Assembly (NCBI GenBank): GCA_031261745.1
Contig: JAISJC010000153.1
Location: 1 to 64,000, forward strand
Source: Oscillospiraceae bacterium
GTDB lineage: Bacteria > Bacillota > Clostridia > Oscillospirales > Oscillospiraceae
Length of the DNA: 64,000 nucleotides
Direction: 5' to 3'
A program made the translations under genes and the position numbers. The notes beneath the pieces were generated by a model. The model worked only from the letters and a program-made list of their open reading frames with translations, ran no database searches and was not told the DNA's origin. How positions within the stretch are numbered: position 1 is the stretch's first letter; each line of letters opens with the position of its first letter. Below are positions 19,156 through 28,256 of this stretch, in pieces.

Positions 19156-20256
19156 CTACACCTCAAAAAAGATGCGGTCTTCGGTTTCTCTGCTGAATAA
19201 GAACACCTTGTCGGGTTTCACGGTGAATCTGACGTTCGCCGACGTAAAATCCACCGCGCTTTCCGCGTTAATAATGGAACGTATTGTCGGATTCGCGGAG
19301 GCGTCGTGGGAGGAGACTATACTCACGTCGCGCCCCATAACCTCCACGCGGCTGAGATTACAGCACAGCGGACCGCCGCTGTCAAGCACGAAACCCTCCG
19401 GACGGATGCCGACGTAAACCTCGCGGTCCGAAATGCCTTTTATATCGAGTACCGCGTCCTCGCCGATAAAGAGCGTACCGCCGTCGACTTTTCCGATGAA
19501 CACGTTTATGGGCGGCGTGCCGAGGAACTTGGCGACGAAGAGATTCACCGGACTGTCATAGACGTCCTGCGGCTTTCCGATTTGTTCAACAACGCCGCTC
19601 CGCATAACGACGATTATGTCGGAAATACTCATCGCCTCCTCCTGGTCGTGGGTCACAAAGACGGTGGTAATCTGCGTCTGCCGCTGTATGCGCCTTATTT
19701 CCTCCCGCGTTTGAAGTCTCAAACGCGCGTCGAGGTTGGAGAGCGGCTCGTCGAGCAGGAGAATCCGCGGCATCTTAACCAAGGCGCGCGCAATCGCGAC
19801 GCGCTGCTGCTGACCGCCGGAAAGTTCGCTCGGCCTGCGGTCCATCAGCTCGCCGATTTGGACAAGTCCCGCGACTTCGTGCGCCCGTGCGAGCATATCG
19901 GCCTTGGACAGCCTGTCCTCGCCTTTCAGGTTTTGCAGCGGAAAAAGTATGTTTTGCCGTACGGTCAAATGCGGATAGAGCGCGTAATTCTGAAACACGA
20001 GACCCACGCCCCTGTTCTCCGGCGGTAAATCGGTAACGTCGTCGTCACCGAAAAATATTCTGCCGCCGGTGGGCGTCAGCAGACCGCATATAAGGTTGAG
20101 TGCCGTGCTTTTACCGCAGCCGGAGGGACCGAGCAACCCGATAAGTTTGCCGTCGGGAATTTCAAAATTGAAATCCCTGACCGCAATGACGTCGGCGTTA
20201 ACTCTCTTATTGCGGCTCGGAAAAGCCTTCGATAGATTCTGTAATACAACTTTCAT
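19156..20256 (-). CDS. Sugar ABC transporter ATP-binding protein (MsmX/UgpC-like)
   Basis: GPSGCGKSTALNLICGL, LSGGQQQRVAIARALVKMPRILLLDEPLSNLDARLR, C-terminal TOBE region. Confidence 0.92.
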   Translation of the reverse strand: MKVVLQNLSKAFPSRNKRVNADVIAVRDFNFEIPDGKLIGLLGPSGCGKSTALNLICGLLTPTGGRIFFGDDDVTDLPPENRGVGLVFQNYALYPHLTVRQNILFPLQNLKGEDRLSKADMLARAHEVAGLVQIGELMDRRPSELSGGQQQRVAIARALVKMPRILLLDEPLSNLDARLRLQTREEIRRIQRQTQITTVFVTHDQEEAMSISDIIVVMRSGVVEQIGKPQDVYDSPVNLFVAKFLGTPPINVFIGKVDGGTLFIGEDAVLDIKGISDREVYVGIRPEGFVLDSGGPLCCNLSRVEVMGRDVSIVSSHDASANPTIRSIINAESAVDFTSANVRFTVKPDKVFLFSRETEDRIFFEV

Positions 20257-20410
20257 TGTGTTTTCCCTATACGTAGATTCGCCTGTAAAATTCTGATATT
20301 TCGCATATTATATTAGCTTATATATTAGCACTTTGCGGTGTTACTGTCAAGTGAAAAACTGCGCAAACGCTCTTGCAAAGCCGCCGCAAATAATATATAA
20401 TGCCTACACT

Positions 20411-21949
20411 ATGAGTATTTTACAAATCAAAAACCTGACCGTGACCCTCAAAAAGGATCTGCGGACAATCATCGACGGCTTCAACTTCACGCTGGGCGAC
20501 GGCGACCGCGCCGTCGTCATCGGCGAGGAGGGCAACGGCAAATCCACGCTGCTGAAACTGATTTTCGCGCCCGAACTCGCGGAGCAATACTGCGAATATT
20601 CCGGCGAAATCATCACGCGCGGAACGCGCCTCGGCTATCTGCCGCAGGAACTGACGGAGGACGCAAAAACAATCGCCGTCGCGGATTTCTGCGCCGCAAT
20701 CCCTGAGTTCTACGACGTTTCGCCGAAGGAACTCGCGAAGCTGTGCCGCGACCTCGATTTATCCGCTGAATTTCCGTTTTCGGAGCAGATTATCGGCACG
20801 CTCTCCGGCGGGGAGCGCGTCAAGCTCCAGCTGCTGAAAATCCTGATTGCGGAGCCGGACATTCTCCTGCTGGACGAGCCGTCGAACGACATCGACATCG
20901 AAACGCTTGAATGGCTCGAACGCTTTATCAACACCTGCGGCAAGCCCGTTCTCTACGTTTCGCACGACGAAACGCTCATCGAGAACACCGCTAACGTGAT
21001 AATCCACCTCGAACAGGTGCGCCGCAAGACACTCCCGCGCGCGACCGTCGCGAAATCCGGCTACGGGGATTACATCGAGTCTCGCTCCCGCGCGATTGAC
21101 AGGCAGGAGCGCGACGCGCGCCGTGAAAAGGCGGAGCTGGACGCGAAAATGGAGAAATTCCGCCAAATCGAGCAAAAGGTCGAGCATCGGCAGGAAACCA
21201 TCACGCGGCAGGACCCCCACAGCGGCCAGCTGCTTAAAAAGAAGATGAAAGCCGTCAAATCCCTCGAAAAACGCATCGACCGCGAGAGCGAGGATATGAC
21301 GCAGTTTCCCGACCTTGAGGACGCGATTTTCCTGCGCTTCGACGCGGGGACAATGGTGCCGAACGGCAAAACCGTCATCGAATTTGAGCTTGCGGAGCTG
21401 ACTAACGGCGGCGCGGTTCTCGCGCGCGATATCAAGCTCACGGTGACGGGCGCGGAAAAGGTCTGCATAACCGGCCGCAACGGCGCGGGCAAGACGACGC
21501 TGCTCAAAGCGATTGCGGCGCAGCTCCTCCCGCGCGCGGATATCAGGTGCGGCTATATGCCGCAGGACTATTTCGACCTGCTGCCAATGGATAAAACGCC
21601 CGTCGAATTTCTCGCGCCGTCGGGCAAAAAGGACGAGGTTACGCGGGCAATGACGATGCTCGGCAGCGTAAAATACACGGCGGACGAGATGGCACACACG
21701 ATTTTCGCGCTCTCCGGCGGCCAAAAGGCAAAGCTGATGTTCTTAAAACTCATTTCGGACGGCTGCAACGTCCTGCTTCTCGACGAGCCGACGCGTAATT
21801 TCAGCCCGATGTCGAACCCCGTAATCCGCGGGATTCTCCGCGAGTACGGCGGCTCGATTATCAGCGTTTCGCACGACCGGCGGTACATCGCCGAGGTCTG
21901 CGACACCGTTTACGAATTGACAGAGAGCGGATTAAAACCCCGACCGTGA
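20411..21949 (+). CDS. ABC-F family ATPase
   Basis: Two ABC domains (GEEGNGKSTLLKL / GRNGAGKTTLLKA), LSGGERVKLQLLKIL and LSGGQKAKLMFLKL; no TM. Start at MSILQIKNLTV. Confidence 0.88.
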   Translation: MSILQIKNLTVTLKKDLRTIIDGFNFTLGDGDRAVVIGEEGNGKSTLLKLIFAPELAEQYCEYSGEIITRGTRLGYLPQELTEDAKTIAVADFCAAIPEFYDVSPKELAKLCRDLDLSAEFPFSEQIIGTLSGGERVKLQLLKILIAEPDILLLDEPSNDIDIETLEWLERFINTCGKPVLYVSHDETLIENTANVIIHLEQVRRKTLPRATVAKSGYGDYIESRSRAIDRQERDARREKAELDAKMEKFRQIEQKVEHRQETITRQDPHSGQLLKKKMKAVKSLEKRIDRESEDMTQFPDLEDAIFLRFDAGTMVPNGKTVIEFELAELTNGGAVLARDIKLTVTGAEKVCITGRNGAGKTTLLKAIAAQLLPRADIRCGYMPQDYFDLLPMDKTPVEFLAPSGKKDEVTRAMTMLGSVKYTADEMAHTIFALSGGQKAKLMFLKLISDGCNVLLLDEPTRNFSPMSNPVIRGILREYGGSIISVSHDRRYIAEVCDTVYELTESGLKPRP

Positions 21950-21961
21950 GGTCGGGGTTTT
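21934..21961. terminator. Terminator overlapping end of ABC-F gene
   Basis: AAAACCCCGACCGTGAGGTCGGGGTTTT. Confidence 0.85.
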
Positions 21962-21977
21962 ATGCAGGCTGTTGTGT

Positions 21978-22781
21978 TTAGCCGATTGCGGTCAGTCCGC
22001 CGTCGGGATAGAGGATGTTGCCCGTCATAAAGTCGGACGCGGGAGCCGCGAGGAAAACGGCGGTGCCTACGATGTCCACGGGGTCGCCCATCTTGCGCAT
22101 CGGATTGCCCTCGCCCTGCTGTTTCAGGTACTGCTCAATTGATACGCCGGCGTCGGCGGCGCGCTTCTCGAACACGGAAACCATCATCGGCGTCGCCGTG
22201 ATGTTCGGGCCGATTGCGTTGACGGTCACGCCGAACGGACCGAACTCTGACGCGATTTGCTTCGTGAGCATATCGACCGCGCCCTTAGTCGCGCAGTAGC
22301 CGGCGTTGCCGGTACCTTTCGTCGCGATTTTGCCGCGGACGGAGGACAGATTGATGATTTTTCCGTAGCCGGTCTCCTTGAAGTGGCGGCCGAAGTGCTT
22401 CGCGGAAATCATAAAGCTCGTGATATTCGCGTCGAGCATCTGACGGAACACGTCGATATCAAAATCAAGCGCGTCCTGCTTCTTGTTGAAGCCCTGCGCG
22501 TTGACAAGAATCGTCACGTCGCCGAGCTTTGCGAGGGCGGTCTTGACGAGGGCTTCGACGTCCGCCTCGACGGAGGCGTCGCCCGCCGCGTACTCGACGG
22601 ACTTGCCCGTCGCGGCTTTAAGCTCCTCCTGCGCCTTTTTCAGCGCGTCCTCTTTGCGGGAGGAAATGAGGACCTTCGCGCCCGCCTCGATGAGACCCTG
22701 CGCGATTGCCTGTCCGAGGCCGCCCGCGCCGCCGATGACGACCGCGCCCTTGCCGGTTAAATCGAATAACTTGTTAGACAT
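21978..22781 (-). CDS. SDR-family oxidoreductase
   Basis: GGAGGLGQAIAQGL, ...SSVRG...YCATKGAVDMLTKQIASE (YxxxK). Confidence 0.9.
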   Translation of the reverse strand: MSNKLFDLTGKGAVVIGGAGGLGQAIAQGLIEAGAKVLISSRKEDALKKAQEELKAATGKSVEYAAGDASVEADVEALVKTALAKLGDVTILVNAQGFNKKQDALDFDIDVFRQMLDANITSFMISAKHFGRHFKETGYGKIINLSSVRGKIATKGTGNAGYCATKGAVDMLTKQIASEFGPFGVTVNAIGPNITATPMMVSVFEKRAADAGVSIEQYLKQQGEGNPMRKMGDPVDIVGTAVFLAAPASDFMTGNILYPDGGLTAIG

Positions 22782-22814
22782 TATATAAACTCCTTTTCAA
22801 AATAGAATACAAAA

Positions 22815-24014
22815 TTAAAGTGCCTCTATAATCGTCGCCTGGCCCATTCCCCCCGCTATGCAGAGAGCCGCAAGGCCGTATTTGTTGCCGCGCTTGCGCA
22901 TCTCGTGCAGCAGCGTGACGATTATGCGGCAGCCGCTCGACCCGACGGGGTGACCGAGCGCGATTGCGCCGCCGTTGACATTCGTAATTTCCTTGTTGAT
23001 GCCCAGCTCGTGAATGACCGCGAGCGACTGCGCCGCAAAGGCCTCGTTCAGCTCAAACAGCTCAATGTCGCCGAGCGTCATATCCGCGCGGGCGAGGGCT
23101 TTTTTAATCGCGGGAACCGGTCCGATACCCATAATGCGCGGGTCAACGCCCGCGACGGCGTAGGAGACGAACCGCGCGAGCGGCTTCAAGCCCAGCTCCT
23201 TCGCCTTGTCCGCGGACATAATAAGCAGCGCGGACGCGCCGTCGTTGCGGCCGGAGCTGTTGCCCGCCGTGACGCTGCCGTCCTTTTTGAACGCGGCGGC
23301 GAGCTTCGCGAGCTTTTCCGGCGAGGTTTCGCGCGGGTATTCGTCGGTGTCGAAAACAATCGGGTCGCCCTTTTTCTGCGGAATAATAACAGGGACGATT
23401 TCGTCCTTGAATTTCCCCTCTTTTATCGCGTTCGCGGCGCGGACCTGCGACTCATACGAGAACGCGTCCATCTCCTCGCGCGTGACGTGGAATTCCTCGA
23501 CGATATGCTCGCCGCCGGCCATTCCCATATTGAACACGCCGTATTTCTCCTGCGGCTGGGACTGAAACTGCCCCTCGGTCAGGGAATCGAGCAGCGTCGT
23601 GTTGCCCGTGCCGAGGCCGTAGCGCGCCCCGCGCAGATAGAACGGCGCGGTGGACATACTCTCCGTACCGCCCGCGATGACTATATCCGTGTCTCCGACC
23701 TGAATGCTCATAATGCCGTTGACGACGGCCGTCATCGCCGACGCGCACTGGCGCATAACGGTGTACGCGGGGACGGTTTCGGGAATCGCGGTGCGCAGCG
23801 CGGCGATTCGCGCGATGTTAGGGTTGTCTGACGACTGGCGGCAGTGGCCCATAATTACCTCGTCGATCTTCGCGGGGTCAATGCCGCTGCGGTCGAGAAT
23901 CCCCTGAATTACGACGCGCGCAAGCTCCTCCGGACCGACATTTTTCAGCGTTCCGCCGATTGTTCCGACGGCGGTGCGGCACGCCTCAACGATTACTACT
24001 TCTCTTGTCTGCAT
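22815..24014 (-). CDS. Acetyl-CoA acetyltransferase (thiolase)
   Basis: MQTREVVIVEACRTAVGTIGG..., 'MRQCASAMTAVVNGI', 'NVNGGAIALGHPVGSSGCRI', 'ALCIAGGMGQA'. Confidence 0.93.
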   Translation of the reverse strand: MQTREVVIVEACRTAVGTIGGTLKNVGPEELARVVIQGILDRSGIDPAKIDEVIMGHCRQSSDNPNIARIAALRTAIPETVPAYTVMRQCASAMTAVVNGIMSIQVGDTDIVIAGGTESMSTAPFYLRGARYGLGTGNTTLLDSLTEGQFQSQPQEKYGVFNMGMAGGEHIVEEFHVTREEMDAFSYESQVRAANAIKEGKFKDEIVPVIIPQKKGDPIVFDTDEYPRETSPEKLAKLAAAFKKDGSVTAGNSSGRNDGASALLIMSADKAKELGLKPLARFVSYAVAGVDPRIMGIGPVPAIKKALARADMTLGDIELFELNEAFAAQSLAVIHELGINKEITNVNGGAIALGHPVGSSGCRIIVTLLHEMRKRGNKYGLAALCIAGGMGQATIIEAL

Positions 24015-24040
24015 TGAAAAAACCTTCTTAATGTTTGATT

Positions 24041-24063
24041 TGGGGCGGGGTGACCCCGCCCCA
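24041..24063. repeat. Perfect GC-rich hairpin between thiolase and ferredoxin-subunit genes
   Basis: TGGGGCGGGGTGACCCCGCCCCA. Confidence 0.6.
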
Positions 24064-24070
24064 TATTTCA

Positions 24071-24931
24071 CTATTTGCTCAAAAACGTCCTGTCAACGTA
24101 ATGGTCCCTGTCCGTCTTTGCCGTGTAGCTTACGGGTTTGTAGCCCTTGGCTTCGATCGTAATCTTCGCGTCCTTGTTCTTCGGCAGCCACTCAATTTCC
24201 CAGTCGCCGAAGTAGTTCGTTTCGGTTTCAAACGTCTGTCCGTCCACCTCAACCCTGACCTTCGCGCCGATAAAGACCTCTTCCAGCTCCGCGGGATGAT
24301 AGACCGTCCCCGCGAGGTATACGGTCGGCACATTCAGCCACTTGACGTTGGTCTCCTGTCCCGCGAGCGGCTCCAACTGCGTCTGACGCTCACGCGCGAC
24401 GAGCTTTGAAATCTCGCTGTTCGGGTCGTCAAGGTCGCCGAAGATGAGTGCCTGATTCGGGCAGGATTCGACGCAGCGCGGGGTTTTCAGCTTCGGGTCA
24501 CCGAGGTACGCGAGGTATTCGGGATCGTCGAGCAGCTCCGCGCACATCGTGCATTTCTGCGGGATTTCCAGCTCCTCATTCCAGTACACCGCGTCAATCG
24601 GACACGCGTCAACAATCGCCCTCTGCCCCTTGGACTTCACGGGGTCGATGATGACAATCCCGTCGTCGCGCTTGTAGACCGCGCCGTTTTTCGCCGCTTT
24701 CGCGCAGGCGGGGTCCGCGCAGTGCGCGCAGAGGGTCGGCACCGTCGCGGTCTTGATCTTCCGCGAGTCGTCGCCGCGCTCCCATTCGCGCACATCAATC
24801 CATTTCTGTCCCATCATCGGCTGCGCCGCCGTCAGCTTCGACGCAAAGCCGCAATGCTCGTCCTTGCACGCCGTAAAGCAGCAGTAGCAAGCCATACACA
24901 TACGGGAATCAACTGCAATACCTAAACGCAT
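24071..24931 (-). CDS. 4Fe-4S small subunit of a pyrogallol-phloroglucinol transhydroxylase-like molybdoenzyme, with C-terminal Cna-B/carboxypeptidase-regulatory-like domain
   Basis: MRLGIAVDSRMCMACYCCFTACKDEHCGF...CAHCADPACAKAAKNGAVYKRDDGIVIIDP...CPIDAVYWNEELEIPQKCTMCAELLDDPE; C-terminal 'FIGAKVRVEVDGQTFETETNYFGDWEIEWLPKNKDAKITIEAKG'. Resembles AthS from memory. Confidence 0.82.
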   Translation of the reverse strand: MRLGIAVDSRMCMACYCCFTACKDEHCGFASKLTAAQPMMGQKWIDVREWERGDDSRKIKTATVPTLCAHCADPACAKAAKNGAVYKRDDGIVIIDPVKSKGQRAIVDACPIDAVYWNEELEIPQKCTMCAELLDDPEYLAYLGDPKLKTPRCVESCPNQALIFGDLDDPNSEISKLVARERQTQLEPLAGQETNVKWLNVPTVYLAGTVYHPAELEEVFIGAKVRVEVDGQTFETETNYFGDWEIEWLPKNKDAKITIEAKGYKPVSYTAKTDRDHYVDRTFLSK

Positions 24932-27606
24932 TATTTTGCCGCCTTTCCTGCATACGCAAGTTTTACTTTCGCCTGAATCTTCTCGAAGCCGTGACCCTCG
25001 ATAATCTCGACGCAGGTCTCCGCGTCGGGGTCGGCCTCTTTTGCCACCTTGTCGAGCTTGTACTCGAAGTATTGCCCCTCCGGAATCTCGCCCTCGTACT
25101 TGCACACGTCAAGCAGCGTCGAGTTCGGTGCCATACCCGGAACCATCGAGCCCATCAGCTTGCCGGGGGAGAGGATATTCACGCAGCCGCCGATGTCCAT
25201 CGACGTCTCGCCCGGCTTGACGGGGTTGTAGATACCCGAAGAACCGTAGGCGTGAATCGTGTTCTCCTCCACGCGGTAGGTGACGCGCGCGACGCACAGC
25301 ACGGAGCCGCGCTCGTTGAACAGCAGCATCAAATCGCCGTCCTTTATGCCCTTTTCCGCCGCCTTTGTCGGATGAATACGCGCGATGAGGTACGGGTTGC
25401 CCTTGATATACACGCGGTTTTCCGGAATCTCCCAGAACCACGGCGTCGAAGAGTTGTGCTGCGTGTGATAGTCGAACCTTGGGTGCGGCGTAATCAGGTG
25501 GAACGGGTACTTCTTCGCCTTGATGGAGTGGTGACCCTCCCACGAGTGCTTGTACGACGCAATCGGGGTGCGCGCCTCGTCGTTCGGCGCGTAATACAGC
25601 AGTGATTCGGAGACGAACTCGAACTTGCCCGTAAAGGTGCCGAGCTTGCCCTCCTCCTGGAAAGCCTTGTGGTTCGGGGTGTCGCACGGATAACCCTCGG
25701 CGAACCAGCGGAATCCGGGGTGACGCTCCCAGTTTTCGGGGACGGGCGCGATGTAATAGCCCTTTTTCGTGAAGTCCTCCCACGAAATGCGCTCGCACAG
25801 GTCGGATTTCTCCCACATACGCTTACACCAGTCAATCTCTGTGCGTCCCTCGTTGAAGTCCGCGCCCCAGCCGAGACGCTCGGCGACGGCGTTGAAAATC
25901 CAGTAGTCGGAGCGGGAATCCCACAGCGGCTCAATGGCTTTATCCTGGAAAACCACGACCTGCCACGAGTTGCCCGTCTGCGAATGCGACTGATAGCCGC
26001 CGTTGCCGGAATTGCACAGCTCGCCGATGTCGTAACGTTCGAGGTTCGTACACGCGGGCAATATTACGTCGGCAAAGCGCGCCTCGCCGTGGAAGTGAAT
26101 ATCCTGATTGATGACGAATTCAAGCTCCGGCGACTTGTACATCTTGACCCACTTGTTCGTGTCAAGCATAGTCCCCATAAAGCAGCCGCCGTAACGCCAG
26201 AACATATGGACCTTGTTATAGCCCGGCTTCGGGTAGATGTTCTCCGTGAATTCGAGGTCGATGCCGCCGCCGCAGAAACCCTCTCCGTACCACTCATAGT
26301 GGCCGTCGAGAATCGCGTCGGGTACGTTCGGGCGATAGAGCTTCTGCGTGACGGAATTGACCGCCGTCACGTCCGCAATCGGCTGATTCGCAATCTGCGA
26401 GAGCGGGTCGGAATATCCGCCGAACCAGAAGTTGTAGTCCATCGGCGCGCCCGTGGTCGCGACCCAGATGTTCTGTCCCGGCTTGCCCATTCCCTGCATT
26501 GCGAAGAGCTGAACCATAAGACGCGCGAATTCCGTGCCGTTTGCCGTGCGGCATACGCCGCCGAAACCGCCGCGCAGACCCGAACCGCCCATTGTCTTTG
26601 TGGTCGCCCAACGCCGCGCGAGGGCCTTGATGTCCGCCGCGGGAATGCCGGTTTCGCGCTCCGCCCAAAGCGGGGTTTTCGGCGTCTTGTCAACGCCGTT
26701 TCCGAGGATATAGTCGGCCCACTCGTCAAAGCGGTGAGCGTGCTTCGCGATGTACTCCTTGTCGTAGCTGCCCTCGGTGAGCCAGACGTGCGCAATCCCC
26801 TCACAGAGAGCCGCGTCCGTACCGGGGCGGGGACCGAACCACTTGTCCGCCTGCTTGACGGACGAGAAGTTGTTGTACGGGTCAATGTAGATGAATTGCA
26901 CGCCGAGGTCGTCGAGCCAGTGACGCCACATCGTGGACTCGTTGCCGGCATAGCCGCCGCGCGTCGTGTCCGGATCGTGCGACCACATAATCATCGTCTC
27001 TACGTTTTGAAGCGCGTCCTCCAAGAGGTCGAACGCTTCCGTGCCGCCGAGCCGCCAGTAATAGCCGTAGGTGTGCGGCGCGCCCCAGGTGAAGCCCTCC
27101 CACGAGTCGGGGTTGTCCTTAATCTCGGTGTAGCCGAGCATACGGAAGAAGCGCGCGAACGCGGACAGCTTGTACCCTACAAGACCCCACGAGTGGTGCG
27201 AGCCGGTACAGGCCGTGATGGTTTCCTTGCCGTACTTCGCCTGCAAACGCTTGATTTCGCGCGCGATTAAATCCAGAACCTCGTCCCAGCTCGCGCGGCG
27301 GTAGCCGGATTTGCCGCGGTTCTCCGCGTTGCGGTTCTGCCCGTCGGGCGTCTCCACAAAGTCCTCGCGAATCATCGGGTAACGGATACGGTCGTACGAA
27401 TACGCGCGGTTCTTTTCGGTCAGCGCGATAAACGCGGGCTGCGCCTTGCGGTTCGGCGTGAATTCCTTGCCGCGGGCTTTAATGACCCAGCCCTTCGGGT
27501 CGTTATTGTCGAAAATAATGGGGCGGACGCGGCGTATAACGCCGTCCTCCGTGTGTATGGCGATGGGGCCGCCGACACATACGCTGTGAGTTATTTTTTC
27601 AGCCAT
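24931..27606 (-). CDS. Large molybdopterin subunit, transhydroxylase/catechol-dehydroxylase-like (AthL-like)
   Basis: 891 aa; 'SHHSWGLVGYKLSAFARFFRMLGYTEIKDNPDSWEGFTWGAPHTYGYYWRLG', 'GKPGQNIWVATTGAPMDYNFWFGGY', 'ADVILPACTNLERYDIGE', closely reminiscent of Pelobacter AthL from memory. Confidence 0.82.
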   Translation of the reverse strand: MAEKITHSVCVGGPIAIHTEDGVIRRVRPIIFDNNDPKGWVIKARGKEFTPNRKAQPAFIALTEKNRAYSYDRIRYPMIREDFVETPDGQNRNAENRGKSGYRRASWDEVLDLIAREIKRLQAKYGKETITACTGSHHSWGLVGYKLSAFARFFRMLGYTEIKDNPDSWEGFTWGAPHTYGYYWRLGGTEAFDLLEDALQNVETMIMWSHDPDTTRGGYAGNESTMWRHWLDDLGVQFIYIDPYNNFSSVKQADKWFGPRPGTDAALCEGIAHVWLTEGSYDKEYIAKHAHRFDEWADYILGNGVDKTPKTPLWAERETGIPAADIKALARRWATTKTMGGSGLRGGFGGVCRTANGTEFARLMVQLFAMQGMGKPGQNIWVATTGAPMDYNFWFGGYSDPLSQIANQPIADVTAVNSVTQKLYRPNVPDAILDGHYEWYGEGFCGGGIDLEFTENIYPKPGYNKVHMFWRYGGCFMGTMLDTNKWVKMYKSPELEFVINQDIHFHGEARFADVILPACTNLERYDIGELCNSGNGGYQSHSQTGNSWQVVVFQDKAIEPLWDSRSDYWIFNAVAERLGWGADFNEGRTEIDWCKRMWEKSDLCERISWEDFTKKGYYIAPVPENWERHPGFRWFAEGYPCDTPNHKAFQEEGKLGTFTGKFEFVSESLLYYAPNDEARTPIASYKHSWEGHHSIKAKKYPFHLITPHPRFDYHTQHNSSTPWFWEIPENRVYIKGNPYLIARIHPTKAAEKGIKDGDLMLLFNERGSVLCVARVTYRVEENTIHAYGSSGIYNPVKPGETSMDIGGCVNILSPGKLMGSMVPGMAPNSTLLDVCKYEGEIPEGQYFEYKLDKVAKEADPDAETCVEIIEGHGFEKIQAKVKLAYAGKAAK

Positions 27607-27639
27607 CTAAAAGTAAACCTCCTGTTCCTAATTTTTTAA

Positions 27640-27837
27640 TTACACCTCAACGAGTGCGTTTGCGAGGTCGGATTCCGGATGAATCTTAATCATCGGTCCG
27701 ACGAGCTTTCCGTCCACGCTTTCAAAGCAGCGGAGGTTGTAAACCTCGGAAAGTACGACTTTAAGAATCTTGCCCTCCGGCGTTTTGTAAAGTCCGTTCA
27801 GCTTGAATTTGTGCTGAACCATCAGCTTGTTTGCCAT
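27640..27837 (-). CDS. Small conserved-looking protein of unknown function (65 aa) in the transhydroxylase operon
   Basis: MANKLMVQHKFKLNGLYKTPEGKILKVVLSEVYNLRCFESVDGKLVGPMIKIHPESDLANALVEV; collinear with the operon, short gap. Confidence 0.65.
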   Translation of the reverse strand: MANKLMVQHKFKLNGLYKTPEGKILKVVLSEVYNLRCFESVDGKLVGPMIKIHPESDLANALVEV

Positions 27838-27855
27838 AACCTCAACTCCTTAGTT

Positions 27856-28083
27856 TTACTTTGTGAGCTTCCAGCTGTTCTGGGCTCCGAACTTTTCGTA
27901 GCGGACGTCACCGACGTTTTTCCAGTCGGGAACCGCGTCAATCGCGGCTTCAATCTCCGCGACGGTTTCGGGGTTCGCAACTCCGTGACCGTTCAGACCC
28001 TCGTACCAGATTTGACGGGCGCAGATAAGGTCGCCCGGAAATTCCGCGAGATATTTGGCGACGGACGCTTTGTCGATTGCCAT
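27856..28083 (-). CDS. Small protein of unknown function (75 aa) in the transhydroxylase operon
   Basis: MAIDKASVAKYLAEFPGDLICARQIWYEGLNGHGVANPETVAEIEAAIDAVPDWKNVGDVRYEKFGAQNSWKLTK; first gene of the operon. Confidence 0.65.
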   Translation of the reverse strand: MAIDKASVAKYLAEFPGDLICARQIWYEGLNGHGVANPETVAEIEAAIDAVPDWKNVGDVRYEKFGAQNSWKLTK

Positions 28084-28256
28084 ACGGTGATACACTTCCT
28101 CCCTAATAATTAGTAGATAATTACATACATCTCTATATTAAACCTTAGAACCGTCCCAATGTCAAGTGCTTTTGCGTATTATTTTCGTCAAACGCCTGTT
28201 GTATTTTTCACGCGGGTGTGCTACAATGGGCGCAACAAAACAAACGAGGTGCGGTT

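Noticed and set aside
25669-27270. 533-aa plus-strand ORF opposite the molybdoenzyme large subunit
   Set aside because: Antisense shadow ORF due to GC-rich codon usage; Arg/Val-rich, no motif, while the minus-strand product is a clear enzyme.
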